Source of the DNA: JAUYQR01 sp031415015
GTDB lineage: Bacteria; Pseudomonadota; Alphaproteobacteria; Rhodobacterales; Rhodobacteraceae
NCBI GenBank assembly: GCA_031415015.1
Contig: JANOQT010000083.1
Span: 19,577-83,576 of the forward strand
Direction of reading: 5' to 3'
DNA length: 64,000 bases
The translations under genes and the position numbers were made by a program. This document shows positions 26,720 through 35,570 of the stretch, piece after piece. The notes below the pieces were generated by a model, which did not search any database, was not told where the DNA came from, and saw only the letters and a program-made list of their open reading frames with translations. Each line of letters starts with the position of its first letter. The stretch's first letter is position 1.

Positions 26720-27202
26720 TCAGTTCAGCACGAATTCGGTGATCAGTAGATCGCGGACCCGGCCTTCGCCGGTCACGATCTGAATCCGCCTCAGCATCTG
26801 TGCCCGAAGTTTTCCCAAGGCACTTGGGTCTTCGATCGACTTTGTATCGATGGCCCGAAGATAGGAGTTCAGGACATCAAGAATGCGTGGCGTCAGCAGC
26901 GTCACATCGGCCGCAGCGCTATCAACCACCTCGACCTGGGCGGTGAACCGCAGATGCGAACTGCCCGAATCCGGGCCGAGAGAGATTACCATCGTTTCCA
27001 GCGGCACGAAGGCGATGCCTTGCAAGGGGCCGGGTGCGGTATCGGCGTCATGCTTCGCTTCGGCCTGCCCGAAGGTAAGCCCTGCATAAGTGGCATAAAA
27101 CCCCCCGCCACCCAGCAGCAATGCCAGCAGCAGACCGATAAGAAGCGGCTTCTTTGAGCGCTTCTTTGGTGCCTCTATCATGGTCGTCTCAGCCGTCGCC
27201 AC
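26720..27202 (-). CDS. fliL: Flagellar basal body-associated protein FliL
   Basis: The roughly 160-aa FliL has a Lys/Arg-rich cytoplasmic start (EAPKKRSKKP), one membrane helix (LLIGLLLALLLGGGGFYATY) and a periplasmic stomatin-like domain. That domain has FVPLETMVISLG, LRFTAQVEV and VTGEGRVRDLLITEFVLN. GGAGG lies 6 nt before the GTG at 27202 but directly abuts the ATG at 27208, so GTG is the better start. It heads the fliL-132 aa-motE operon, divergent from fliF. Confidence 0.9.
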   Translation of the reverse strand: MATAETTMIEAPKKRSKKPLLIGLLLALLLGGGGFYATYAGLTFGQAEAKHDADTAPGPLQGIAFVPLETMVISLGPDSGSSHLRFTAQVEVVDSAAADVTLLTPRILDVLNSYLRAIDTKSIEDPSALGKLRAQMLRRIQIVTGEGRVRDLLITEFVLN

Positions 27203-27249
27203 CGTCATCCTCCGCCATCACTCACCTCGCGAAGATAAGTCGAATGTCA

Positions 27250-27264
27250 CTAACCGATTGTTAA
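27250..27264. promoter_or_regulatory. CtrA-like box, fliL / fliF divergent region
   Basis: CTAA-CCGATTG-TTAA is the best match in the cluster to TTAA-N7-TTAA, with a single mismatch. It is 47 nt upstream of the fliL start and 56 nt upstream of the fliF start, so one site could serve both directions. Confidence 0.55.
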
Positions 27265-27320
27265 GACGGTTCCTTCATTCCTGAGCCATCGGCAGAACCG
27301 CCGAAGCCCGGAGAATTGCC

Positions 27321-28925
27321 TTGCAGAATGTGATCGCTATCTGGTCCGCCCTCAGCTTTCGCCGACGCGCCATAATGGTGGGTGCGACCGTTGCAATGTT
27401 CGCCGCCGTTCTGGGGCTCAGCCGGATGGCTGGCCAGCCGGACATGGTGCTGCTTTACGCCGGACTTGAACCGGCCACAGCCGGTGAAGTGATCGCAGCG
27501 CTGGACCAAGAGGGGGTTGCGTACGAGGTAAAGGGTGATTCGATCTACGTCGACAGTTCCCGTCGCGACAATCTGCGGATGGCACTTGCGGCACAGGGCC
27601 TGCCTGCAGCCGGGGGCGGCGGGTATGAGTTGCTTGACCAGTTGTCCGGCTTCGGGACCACGTCGCAGATGTTTGACGCCGCCTATTGGCGCGCGAAGGA
27701 GGGGGAGCTTGCACGGACGATCCTCGCCATGCCCGAAATCCGGGCCGCGAGGGTCCATCTGGCCCGCGCGCCCACCCGCAGCTTTCAAGCGCCGGATCAG
27801 GCGACCGCCTCTGTCACGCTGACGACCCGGTCCGGGCAGCTGAGTGAAGCGCAGGCCCGCGCGATCCGGCATCTGGTGGCCAGTGCCGTCTCGGGCATGA
27901 AGCCCGATGACGTGCAGATCATCGACACGGTGGGTGGTTTGATCGGCGGGCAGGAAACGGCTGAGTTCGATGGGTCCGATGCGGCCGAAAGGGCAGCAGC
28001 GGTCAAGGGCAACGTGGAACGCCTGCTGGCGGCGCGGGTCGGACCGGGCAAGTCCGTGGTCGAAGTGTCGGTCGATCTGATCTCGGAGCGCGAATCGATC
28101 ACCGAACGCACGTTCGATCCACAAGGCCGGGTCGCGATTTCATCGGAAACCGAAGAGCGGACGGGCTCCAGCACCGAACCCGGCGGCGACGTGACCGTGG
28201 CTTCCAACCTGCCCGATGGCGACGCAGGTGCCGGCGGGAACGGCAAGAGTGACACGTCAGAGACGCGCGAGCGCATCAACTACGAAGTGTCCGAAACCCA
28301 ACGTGAGGTCTTGCGAAGCCCGGGGGCGATTCGCCGGGTGACCGTTGCGGTCATGGTAGACGGTGTGGCCACCGTTGCCGCCGACGGAACCCGGACCTGG
28401 ACCCCGCGGGCTGACGAGGAACTGGCCGTCTTGCGCGAACTCGTCGGCGCGGCCGTCGGTCTGGACGAGACGCGGGGGGATGTCCTCACGCTGAAGTCGC
28501 TGGAGTTCCAAGAAGTGCCGCTGGGCCTCGGATCGGACGCAGCGTCAGGATTTCTTCCTCAGATCGGCACGGTTGACGTGATGTCGATGATCCAGACCGG
28601 CATTCTGGCAGCGGTTGCGCTGGTGCTTGGACTGTTCGTGATCCGGCCCATTCTGACCTCGTCTTCTGCGGTGCGCGCGCTTCCGGCACCGGAAGCGCAG
28701 CTTGCCCTGCCAGGTGGCGGTGGGTTCGCGTCGGTCGCGCTCGACGGCGAGGTCGACATGGATTTTGACATCCCAGGCCGTACAAGGGGCGGTTTCGGCG
28801 GCAGCGCTGCAGACGAGGAAGGGTCTGATCCCGCTGCCCGCCTGCGTCGACTTATCGAGCTTCGGCAGACGGAATCGATCGAGATCCTGCGCGGCTGGAT
28901 GGAACACGAAGAGGAGCGCGCGTGA
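27321..28925 (+). CDS. fliF: Flagellar MS-ring protein FliF
   Basis: This 534-aa protein has a first membrane helix near 17-37, the YscJ/FliF ring-building domains (MVLLYAGLEPATAGEVIAALDQEGVAYEV; LARTILAMPEIRAARVHLARAP) and a second membrane helix near 415-435. The short cytoplasmic C-terminus (TESIEILRGWMEHEEERA) would bind FliG. The start is TTG at 27321, preceded by GGAGA. No fliG is present in the window. Confidence 0.95.
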   Translation: MQNVIAIWSALSFRRRAIMVGATVAMFAAVLGLSRMAGQPDMVLLYAGLEPATAGEVIAALDQEGVAYEVKGDSIYVDSSRRDNLRMALAAQGLPAAGGGGYELLDQLSGFGTTSQMFDAAYWRAKEGELARTILAMPEIRAARVHLARAPTRSFQAPDQATASVTLTTRSGQLSEAQARAIRHLVASAVSGMKPDDVQIIDTVGGLIGGQETAEFDGSDAAERAAAVKGNVERLLAARVGPGKSVVEVSVDLISERESITERTFDPQGRVAISSETEERTGSSTEPGGDVTVASNLPDGDAGAGGNGKSDTSETRERINYEVSETQREVLRSPGAIRRVTVAVMVDGVATVAADGTRTWTPRADEELAVLRELVGAAVGLDETRGDVLTLKSLEFQEVPLGLGSDAASGFLPQIGTVDVMSMIQTGILAAVALVLGLFVIRPILTSSSAVRALPAPEAQLALPGGGGFASVALDGEVDMDFDIPGRTRGGFGGSAADEEGSDPAARLRRLIELRQTESIEILRGWMEHEEERA

Positions 28926-29524
28926 TGGCACTGCTGCAACTGGAAGTGTTCGACCTTTCCACTGGCCTTGACGGTACCGTCCAGCCACTTGTGCAGGAAA
29001 GCGCCGTGGAAGAGGCGAAAATCGCCGCCTTTGAGCAGGGCTACAGTGCCGGATGGGACGATGCGGCGGCATCTCACCACGCGGATCAGCAACGGATCCG
29101 CGCGGATCTGGCCCGCAACCTGCAGTCGCTTGCCTTCACCTTTCAGGACGCGCGGTCGCATGTGCTGCAAGCGATCCGCCCGCTGATTCTGGAGATGACC
29201 AGCCGTCTGCTGCCGGAAATGGCCCGTGAGGCCCTGGCGCCAACCGTGCTGGAAACCTTGATGCCAATGGCCGACGCGATGGCTGATGCGCCTCTGACGC
29301 TGGTCTTGAACCCCAGCGTAAGGGAGCAAGTGGCAGGGTTGGTCGAGCAGGCAACCGGGCTGCCAATGGTCATCGAAGAAGAGCCGTCGCTGAGCGAGGG
29401 GCAAGTCTACATCCGCTTTGGGGTCGCCGAAACCAAGGTCGATCTGACACAGGCGACGGCGGATATCACCAAAGCGGTCAGGGGATTTTTCAGTCTGACC
29501 CAACAGGAGCACACACATGGATGA
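28922..29524 (+). CDS. fliH: FliH-like export ATPase regulator
   Basis: This 200-aa protein has a FliH-type FEQGYSAGWDDAAA motif (about 37-50). A helical region and a C-terminal domain (LILEMTSRLLPEMAREALAP ... GQVYIRFGVAETKVDL) follow. FliH dimers bind FliI and tether it to FliN. Translation may begin at the GTG overlapping the fliF stop (28922) or at the ATG 3 nt later. Its place between fliF and fliN supports the call. Confidence 0.82.
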   Translation: MMALLQLEVFDLSTGLDGTVQPLVQESAVEEAKIAAFEQGYSAGWDDAAASHHADQQRIRADLARNLQSLAFTFQDARSHVLQAIRPLILEMTSRLLPEMAREALAPTVLETLMPMADAMADAPLTLVLNPSVREQVAGLVEQATGLPMVIEEEPSLSEGQVYIRFGVAETKVDLTQATADITKAVRGFFSLTQQEHTHG

Positions 29525-29786
29525 ACTGTCAGATACCAACCCGTTTTCACAGGTTCCAATCGAAGTAACGATTTCGGTCGGAAGGGCCAGACCGCTGGTG
29601 AAAGACCTGTTGCGCCTTAGCAAGGACGCGGTGCTGCAGCTTGACCGCAGGGTGGATGATCCTGTGGAACTCTACGTCGGGGACAGGCTCATCGCCCGGG
29701 GTGAACTGACCGAGATGGGGGGCGAAATGAGCGGGCAACTGGCGGTGCGGCTGACCGAGGTTGCCAATCTGCGCGGTGGGCTGTGA
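29517..29786 (+). CDS. fliN: Flagellar motor switch protein FliN
   Basis: The 89-aa protein is a single SpoA domain (PIEVTISVGRARPLVKDLLRLSKDAVLQLDR ... ELYVGDRLIARGELTEMGGEMSGQLAVRLTEV), matching short alphaproteobacterial FliN. It forms the bottom of the C ring and docks FliH. fliM and fliG are not nearby. It overlaps fliH by 8 nt and fliP by 4 nt. Confidence 0.95.
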   Translation: MDELSDTNPFSQVPIEVTISVGRARPLVKDLLRLSKDAVLQLDRRVDDPVELYVGDRLIARGELTEMGGEMSGQLAVRLTEVANLRGGL

Positions 29787-30502
29787 GGCGCATAATCCCG
29801 CTTGCGCTGCTGGCCTTGCTGATTGCCGGGCCGGCCATGGCGCAAGAGTTCTCGATCAACCTTGGCGACGACAGCTCGTTGTCGATGCGGTCGGTGCAGC
29901 TGTTGCTGCTGATCACCGTGCTGAGCATCGTGCCGGGCCTTGCGGTGATGGTTACCTGCTTTCCGTTTATCGTCACCGTCCTGTCCATTCTGCGGCAGGC
30001 CATCGGGTTGCAGCAGGCCCCGCCAAACATGCTGATCATCAGTCTGGCGATGTTCCTGACATGGTACGTGATGGACCCGGTTTTCACCGAAGCCTGGGTC
30101 AAGGGAATCGAGCCGCTGACAACTGGTCAGGCCGAGGTTGGCCCGGCCCTGCAGGCCGCATTGGCCCCGTTTCGCGCTTTCATGGCGCTCAGGGTGGACC
30201 CTGAAACGTTCCAGACCCTGCAGGACCTGCGACAGACCGGAATTGTGCGTCCGGCCGAGGCGCCGCTGTCATTGCTGATCCCGTCTTTCCTGCTGTCGGA
30301 AATCCAGCGCGCCTTCGAGATCGGCTTCATGATCTTTCTGCCATTTCTGATCATCGACCTGGTCGTCGCGGCGATCCTGATGTCGATGGGCATGATGATG
30401 GTGCCGCCGGCAGTGGTGTCACTGCCTTTCAAGCTGGTGTTCTTTGTGGTCGCGGACGGCTGGGCCCTGATCTCGGGCGCGCTGGTGCGCAGCTATTTCT
30501 GA
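29783..30502 (+). CDS. fliP: Flagellar export gate protein FliP
   Basis: The 239-aa FliP has a cleavable signal peptide (LALLALLIAGPAMA). It has the conserved FIVTVLSILRQAIGLQQAPPNMLIISLAMFLTWYVMDP and LIPSFLLSEIQRAFEIGFMIFLPFLIIDLVVAAILMSMGMMMVPP. It is the core of the FliPQR gate. It starts at GTG in a GTGA overlap with fliN, and its 3' end overlaps the convergent ispE by 10 nt. Confidence 0.97.
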   Translation: MRRIIPLALLALLIAGPAMAQEFSINLGDDSSLSMRSVQLLLLITVLSIVPGLAVMVTCFPFIVTVLSILRQAIGLQQAPPNMLIISLAMFLTWYVMDPVFTEAWVKGIEPLTTGQAEVGPALQAALAPFRAFMALRVDPETFQTLQDLRQTGIVRPAEAPLSLLIPSFLLSEIQRAFEIGFMIFLPFLIIDLVVAAILMSMGMMMVPPAVVSLPFKLVFFVVADGWALISGALVRSYF

Positions 30503-31341
30503 CCCAGAACAGCGCCCGCCGCGATCCACCAGTCGGGCTGCGATGTTCGCAGACCGGCGGCAACGGCCTTGGCTTGTGCGCGGTCGGCGAACAGGCCAAA
30601 GCAGGTTGCGCCCGAACCGGACATCCGGGCCAGAAGGCAGCCGGAAGACCCCGCCAAAGCAGCGACGACTTCTGCGATCACCGGTGCCAGACGCAGCGCG
30701 GGCGGCTGCAGGTCGTTGCGTTGTGCAGTCAGGAACAGCGACAGTTCGGCGACCGACGCGAACGACGGCAGGGTGGGCGGCAAGGGCGGGTTGGTGGGAT
30801 GATCCAGTTGTCGGAACACGTCGGGCGTGGAAACAGCAACGCCCGGGTTGACCAGAACCAGCCAGGCAGGAGGCAGGCTGCCCAATGGCGCAAGCACTTC
30901 GCCGATCCCGGTCATCCGGACGGGCAAGCCGGAAAGGCAGGCTGGCACATCCGCACCAAGACCAAGTACCGCTGCGGCATCCGGCAGAGGCAGGTCCAAA
31001 AGCCGGGTAATGCCGCGCAGCGTTGCCGCCGCATCGGCAGAGCCGCCGCCGAGGCCGGAAGCGACCGGCAACCGCTTTTCGAGGGTCAACGCGACCCGAG
31101 CATCCATCAGCCGTGCGGCGCGAATCACCAGATTTTCCGCGCCGACGAGAAGCTGTCCAGCTTGCGGCCCGATGATCTGCAGGCTCAGACGGTCCGATGC
31201 TTGCAGGGTGACGATATCCCCGACATCGACGAACACCACCAGACTGTCGAGAACATGATAGCCATCCGTGCGCCGACCCGTCACATGCAGCGCCAGATTG
31301 ACCTTCGCGGGCGCAAATTCGGTGATCGCCTCAGTCGGCAT
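30493..31341 (-). CDS. ispE: 4-diphosphocytidyl-2-C-methyl-D-erythritol kinase
   Basis: The 282-aa GHMP kinase begins EFAPAKVNLALHVTGRRTDGYHVLDSLVVF. It has the ATP-binding PVASGLGGGSADAAA (about 91-105) and a C-terminal MSGSGATCFGLF. It phosphorylates CDP-methylerythritol in the non-mevalonate isoprenoid pathway. The start overlaps the stop of the upstream TPR gene by 11 nt. Nothing unusual is seen. Confidence 0.96.
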   Translation of the reverse strand: MPTEAITEFAPAKVNLALHVTGRRTDGYHVLDSLVVFVDVGDIVTLQASDRLSLQIIGPQAGQLLVGAENLVIRAARLMDARVALTLEKRLPVASGLGGGSADAAATLRGITRLLDLPLPDAAAVLGLGADVPACLSGLPVRMTGIGEVLAPLGSLPPAWLVLVNPGVAVSTPDVFRQLDHPTNPPLPPTLPSFASVAELSLFLTAQRNDLQPPALRLAPVIAEVVAALAGSSGCLLARMSGSGATCFGLFADRAQAKAVAAGLRTSQPDWWIAAGAVLGQK

Positions 31342-33052
31342 TCTCGACGGCTTCTATCATCCCCGGCGATACGCCCTCTTGCGCCAGCACGGCATCAAGG
31401 CCGATCTCCAGCTTGCCGCGGATCCTGAGGGCATCCTTTTCGGTCGGCTCGAAGGAAAGCGCCCGTCGCCACTGGAAGCGCGCTTCAAGCTTGCGTCCGA
31501 CCATCCAGTAGACATCGCCAAGATGGTCGGTCACCACAGGATCGACCGGTTCCAGAACCGACGCCTTTTCCATTGGCTCCAGCGCGTCATCGTAACGACC
31601 CAGCCGGAAGTAGGCCCAGGCGAGGCTGTCGATGATATAGCCCTTTTGCGGGTCGGCGGCGACAGCGCGTTCGATCATTCCAAGGGCTTCGTCAAGCTTT
31701 TCGCCACGATCCACCAATCCGTAACCAAGGTAGTTCAACACTTGTGGCTGTGACGGGTTCAGCTTCAGCGCGGCGCGGAAATCAGTCTCGGCGGCGGTCC
31801 AGTCCTTGCTCTGCTCGTGAGAGATGCCGCGATAGAAATAGAGGATCCACTCATCGGGCGTAATCTCTCCCACCAGGTCAATCGCAGCCGTGTAGGCGAC
31901 TTCGGCTTCGTCGAAGCGCTCTGATATCCGCAGAAGATCCCCCAGCGCAAACTGGACCGAGACGAGGTTGCCATTGCTGCGGGAAAGCGTTTGCAGCGTC
32001 TCAAGGGCCGCGTCGGTCTTGTCTTGCGCCTGCAGCGCGCCGGCCCGTCCGATTTCGGCTGTGACAAATTCGGGATCATCCGGCTTGAAAAGGGAATAGG
32101 TCTCCACCGCCAGATCGTGTTGACCAAGGACCTCAAGCACGTCTGCCGTCAGCAGCAAAGCGTCCGGATGGTCCGGGCGCAGGTAAGTTGCAACGCGGGT
32201 GTGCAACAGCGTGTACACTGGGTCGGCGTCCCCGTTCAGCGCAGTCGAGACCGAAAAGAACACCTCGGCAATCCCGTCGCGGGCGGTCTTTACCGTGTCG
32301 AAGGGAATCGGTTCACCAGCGGCGAGGCGGACGCGCACGGCGTCGATGATCGGGTCCGGATCGGTGCCGAACGACCGGTCCAGCAGTGCCAGCGCGTCGG
32401 CGTTGCGTTCCAGCTGGCTGAGGATCTGGGCATGGGCAAACACGCCGCGCCGCATCACGAAAATCGGCCCGGCAGCGCGCCCGGACAAGATCTCATCCGC
32501 GCCCTCAAAATCGCCAACCGACGCTAGCGCCAGCGCCTTGTGATAATAACCGAACGCCTCCAGCCCCTTCGTTGCGGTCACTGCGTCGAAGGCTGCCAGC
32601 GCTTCGGACATCTTGCCGTCGCCGACACGCGCCCAGGCAACGACCAGATCATCGACAAGCTGACCAAGAGAACGCCCCGTGGATGCTGCGTCCAGCAGAG
32701 CGGTATAATCCTCGCGCTGCGCCTCTTCGGCCAGAAGCGCGAATTCGCCCAACTGGCTCGGCTCTCCGCCAAGCGCTTTCAGGCGCTTTGCCGCTTCGGT
32801 CGCAAGGGAAAAGTCGCCAAGCCCAAGCTCGGCCAGAATGGCACCTTCCAGAAGGCGGGGATTGCCTTCGTCCGACAGGATTGCCTTGCCATACCACGCC
32901 GCGGCGGCGCGAAAGTCATTCTGCGATTCGGCAACCCGTGCCGCCAGATAGGCCCCGGAGTCTTCGTCCTCCTGCGCGTGGGCCGGACCAAACACCAGCG
33001 CGGATGTCAGGGCCAGCGCGGTGAAGATGGGGCGAAAGACGGGCTGCTGCAT
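31331..33052 (-). CDS. Exported tetratricopeptide-repeat protein
   Basis: This 573-aa protein has a signal peptide (FTALALTSALVFGPAHA) and many TPR pairs. Examples are AAAWYGKAILSDEGNPRLLEGAI and, near the end, LNYLGYGLVDRGEKLDEALGMIERAV with DSLAWAYFRLGRYDDAL. It is a conserved alphaproteobacterial TPR protein placed before ispE, with the substrate or partner unknown. The ATG at 33052 follows GGAGAGG; an ATG 27 nt upstream is less well placed. Confidence 0.85.
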   Translation of the reverse strand: MQQPVFRPIFTALALTSALVFGPAHAQEDEDSGAYLAARVAESQNDFRAAAAWYGKAILSDEGNPRLLEGAILAELGLGDFSLATEAAKRLKALGGEPSQLGEFALLAEEAQREDYTALLDAASTGRSLGQLVDDLVVAWARVGDGKMSEALAAFDAVTATKGLEAFGYYHKALALASVGDFEGADEILSGRAAGPIFVMRRGVFAHAQILSQLERNADALALLDRSFGTDPDPIIDAVRVRLAAGEPIPFDTVKTARDGIAEVFFSVSTALNGDADPVYTLLHTRVATYLRPDHPDALLLTADVLEVLGQHDLAVETYSLFKPDDPEFVTAEIGRAGALQAQDKTDAALETLQTLSRSNGNLVSVQFALGDLLRISERFDEAEVAYTAAIDLVGEITPDEWILYFYRGISHEQSKDWTAAETDFRAALKLNPSQPQVLNYLGYGLVDRGEKLDEALGMIERAVAADPQKGYIIDSLAWAYFRLGRYDDALEPMEKASVLEPVDPVVTDHLGDVYWMVGRKLEARFQWRRALSFEPTEKDALRIRGKLEIGLDAVLAQEGVSPGMIEAVENAD

Positions 33053-33114
33053 CAGGCCTCTCCGAAACGGTTCAGACAACGCTACCTGTCACCGCTGCCT
33101 GACGCAATGCGGGC

Positions 33115-33149
33115 CCGGCATTCCCGACCACCGTTGGAGGGAATGCCGG
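33115..33149. terminator. Perfect 11-bp inverted repeat after the ETF-QO gene
   Basis: CCGGCATTCCC (33115-33125) pairs with GGGAATGCCGG (33139-33149) around a 13-nt loop. It lies between the ETF-QO stop and the promoter region of the TPR-ispE operon, so it is likely a terminator for ETF-QO. There is no real T-tract on the minus strand, so an operator is an alternative. Confidence 0.4.
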
Positions 33150-33168
33150 ACAAGCTTTTGTGAGGCCG

Positions 33169-34815
33169 TCACATATTCGGGTAGTTCGGCCCGCCACCGC
33201 CCATCGGCGTGGTCCAGACGATGTTCTGGCTGGGGTCCTTGATATCGCAGGTCTTGCAATGGACGCAGTTCTGAAAGTTGATCCGGAAGGTTGCATCGTC
33301 GCCTTCACCCAGAACCTCATACACTCCCGCCGGGCAATACCGCTGTGCCGGTTCGTCGTAGTCGCGCAGGTTCACGCGGATCGGGATCGTGGGATCCTTC
33401 AAGACCAGATGCGCCGTCTGCGCCTCGTCATGGTAGGTAAAGCTGTAGGCAACGTGGGTCTGCCGGTCATATGACAGCACGCCATACGGGTTGGGATAGG
33501 CAATCCGCTTGAAATCCTTGGCTAGCCCCGTCGCCGCCGCATCGGATTTACCGTGCTTCAGCGTCCCGAAAACGGTGAAGCCCGCAGTGTTGGCCCACAT
33601 GTCGATTCCGCCACCCAACAAGCTGGCAATCAGCCCGTAGCGCGACCAGAGCGGTTTGACGTTGCGCACCTTCTTCAGATCCTTGCCGATGGCCCCGCCG
33701 CGCACTTCCGCCTCGTAGTCGGCAAGTTCGTCCCCCGCCCGTCCGGCCTCAATCGCCGCATGCGCCGCCTCGGCGGCAGCTTTCCCCGACAACATCGCAT
33801 TGTGGTTGCCCTTGATGCGCGGAACGTTGACCAGGCCAGCGCTGCACCCCAGCAGCGCCACGCCGGGGGCCACCAACTTCGGGATCGACTGCCAGCCGCC
33901 CTCAGAGATCGCCCGCGCACCGTAAGCGATGCGCTTCCCGCCTTTCAGCAGCTCCGCCACCATCGGATGATGCTTGAAGCGCTGGAATTCCATGTAGGGG
34001 TAAAGGTGCGGGTTCTGATAGTTCAGATGCACCACAAATCCGACATAGACCTGATTGTTTTCAAGATGATAGATGAACGACCCGCCACCCGCATTTTTGC
34101 CAAGCGGCCAGCCCATCGTATGCGTCACGCTTCCAAGCCGATGCTTGGCGGGATCGATTTCCCAGATTTCCTTCATGCCAAGGCCGAATTTCTGCGGATC
34201 CTTGCCTTTTGACAGGTCGTACCTGTCGATCACCTGCTTGGCCAGACTGCCACGCACGCCTTCCGAAAGGAAAACGTACTTGCCATGCAATTCCAGTCCG
34301 GGCTCATAATTTGGACCGGGCTCGCGGGTTTCGGGGTCCAGGCCGAACTCGCCAGCGACAACCCCGGCGACGCGCCCGTTCTCGAACACCAGTTCGCTAC
34401 AGGCCATGCCAGGGAAAATCTCTACCCCAAGGCCTTCCGCCACACCCGCCATCCAGCGGCAGACGTTGGACATAGACACGATATAGTTGCCGTGGTTCGA
34501 CATCAGCGGCGGCATCGGCCAGTTCGGGATGCGGACCTTGCCTGCTTCGCCCAGCATATAAAAATTGTCGGCGGTCACCGGCACCTTGATCGGTGCATCC
34601 ATTCCGCGCCAGTCGGGCAGCAGCGCATCCAGCCCCGACGGATCCAGCACCGCCCCCGACAGGATATGCGCACCAACCTCGGATCCCTTTTCCAGCACCA
34701 CGACTGACCGGTTGGGATCCAGCTGCTTCAGACGGATTGCGGCAGACAATCCTGCGGGCCCGGCACCGACGATGACCACGTCGTAGTCCATCTTTTCACG
34801 CTGGATCGCAGTCAT
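33169..34815 (-). CDS. Electron transfer flavoprotein-ubiquinone oxidoreductase
   Basis: This 548-aa protein has an N-terminal FAD motif (VVIVGAGPAGLSAAIRL), a ubiquinone-binding membrane-surface region in the middle and a C-terminal 4Fe-4S site (CPAGVYEV, then CVHCKTCDIKDPSQNI). It passes electrons from ETF, fed by acyl-CoA and other dehydrogenases, to ubiquinone at the inner membrane. The full length is normal. A TGACC/GGTCA palindrome lies about 70-83 nt upstream. Confidence 0.96.
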   Translation of the reverse strand: MTAIQREKMDYDVVIVGAGPAGLSAAIRLKQLDPNRSVVVLEKGSEVGAHILSGAVLDPSGLDALLPDWRGMDAPIKVPVTADNFYMLGEAGKVRIPNWPMPPLMSNHGNYIVSMSNVCRWMAGVAEGLGVEIFPGMACSELVFENGRVAGVVAGEFGLDPETREPGPNYEPGLELHGKYVFLSEGVRGSLAKQVIDRYDLSKGKDPQKFGLGMKEIWEIDPAKHRLGSVTHTMGWPLGKNAGGGSFIYHLENNQVYVGFVVHLNYQNPHLYPYMEFQRFKHHPMVAELLKGGKRIAYGARAISEGGWQSIPKLVAPGVALLGCSAGLVNVPRIKGNHNAMLSGKAAAEAAHAAIEAGRAGDELADYEAEVRGGAIGKDLKKVRNVKPLWSRYGLIASLLGGGIDMWANTAGFTVFGTLKHGKSDAAATGLAKDFKRIAYPNPYGVLSYDRQTHVAYSFTYHDEAQTAHLVLKDPTIPIRVNLRDYDEPAQRYCPAGVYEVLGEGDDATFRINFQNCVHCKTCDIKDPSQNIVWTTPMGGGGPNYPNM

Positions 34816-34884
34816 CGCTCTTCCTTGTCTGGCGTGGGTCGCCTTGAAATACTGGCCTTTTGCGGCCCTTCTGTTGCCCTATGG

Positions 34885-34898
34885 TGACCCTAAGGTCA
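34885..34898. promoter_or_regulatory. TGACC-N4-GGTCA palindrome between ETF-QO and greA
   Basis: TGACC-CTAA-GGTCA is a perfect dyad with 5-bp arms in the divergent ETF-QO/greA region, 70 nt from the ETF-QO start. On the minus strand it includes a TTGACC that could be a -35 element. It could be an operator for a catabolic regulator, but I cannot name one. Confidence 0.3.
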
Positions 34899-35090
34899 AC
34901 CGTGACGCAACATCACGGCCCTGCAGCGGCCATGGAGGGAAACATTCCGTCTCGACTGCGGTCGGCTTCTGCCCGTTCGCGGCATCACCTCTTGCAATTG
35001 CACCCTCCTTCGGATCAGGTGAGGCCGTACGAGCCTGAAGTCATGGTCCGCCACCCGGTCCGTGACTTCTTCTTTTGATGTGGAAGGCCG

Positions 35091-35561
35091 ATGGAAAAGA
35101 TTCCGATGACCCGCCGCGGTTTTACCGCGCTGGATGAAGAACTGAAACTGCTCAAGACCGTCCAGCGACCGGCCATCATCCGCGATATTGCCGAAGCGCG
35201 GGAACATGGCGACCTGTCAGAGAACGCCGAATACCACGCAGCACGGGAAAAGCAGAGCTTCATCGAAGGCCGCATCAAGGAGCTGGAAGGCGTTTTGTCG
35301 CTGGCAGAGGTGATTGATCCGACACGGTTTTCCGGGTCCATCAAGTTCGGCGCCACGGTCAAAGTCGTGGATGTCGACAACGGTGACGAGAAGTCCTACC
35401 AGATCGTGGGCGAAACTGAGGCCGACATCGAAAACGGGCTTCTGAACCTCAGGTCCCCACTTGCCCGCGCCCTGATCGGCAAGGAAGAGGGCGACAGCGT
35501 TGACGTTAAGACACCCGGCGGGATCCGGTCCTATGAAATCCTGTCTGTCCGCTACATCTGA
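35091..35561 (+). CDS. greA: Transcription elongation factor GreA
   Basis: The 156-aa GreA has an N-terminal coiled coil with the acidic-tip motif AREHGDLSENAEYHAAREKQSFIEGRI (D and E at the tip) and a C-terminal FKBP-like domain (SPLARALIGKEEGDSVDVKTPGG). It rescues backtracked RNA polymerase by stimulating transcript cleavage. The length is typical. Confidence 0.97.
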   Translation: MEKIPMTRRGFTALDEELKLLKTVQRPAIIRDIAEAREHGDLSENAEYHAAREKQSFIEGRIKELEGVLSLAEVIDPTRFSGSIKFGATVKVVDVDNGDEKSYQIVGETEADIENGLLNLRSPLARALIGKEEGDSVDVKTPGGIRSYEILSVRYI

Positions 35562-35570
35562 CCCGGGGGG

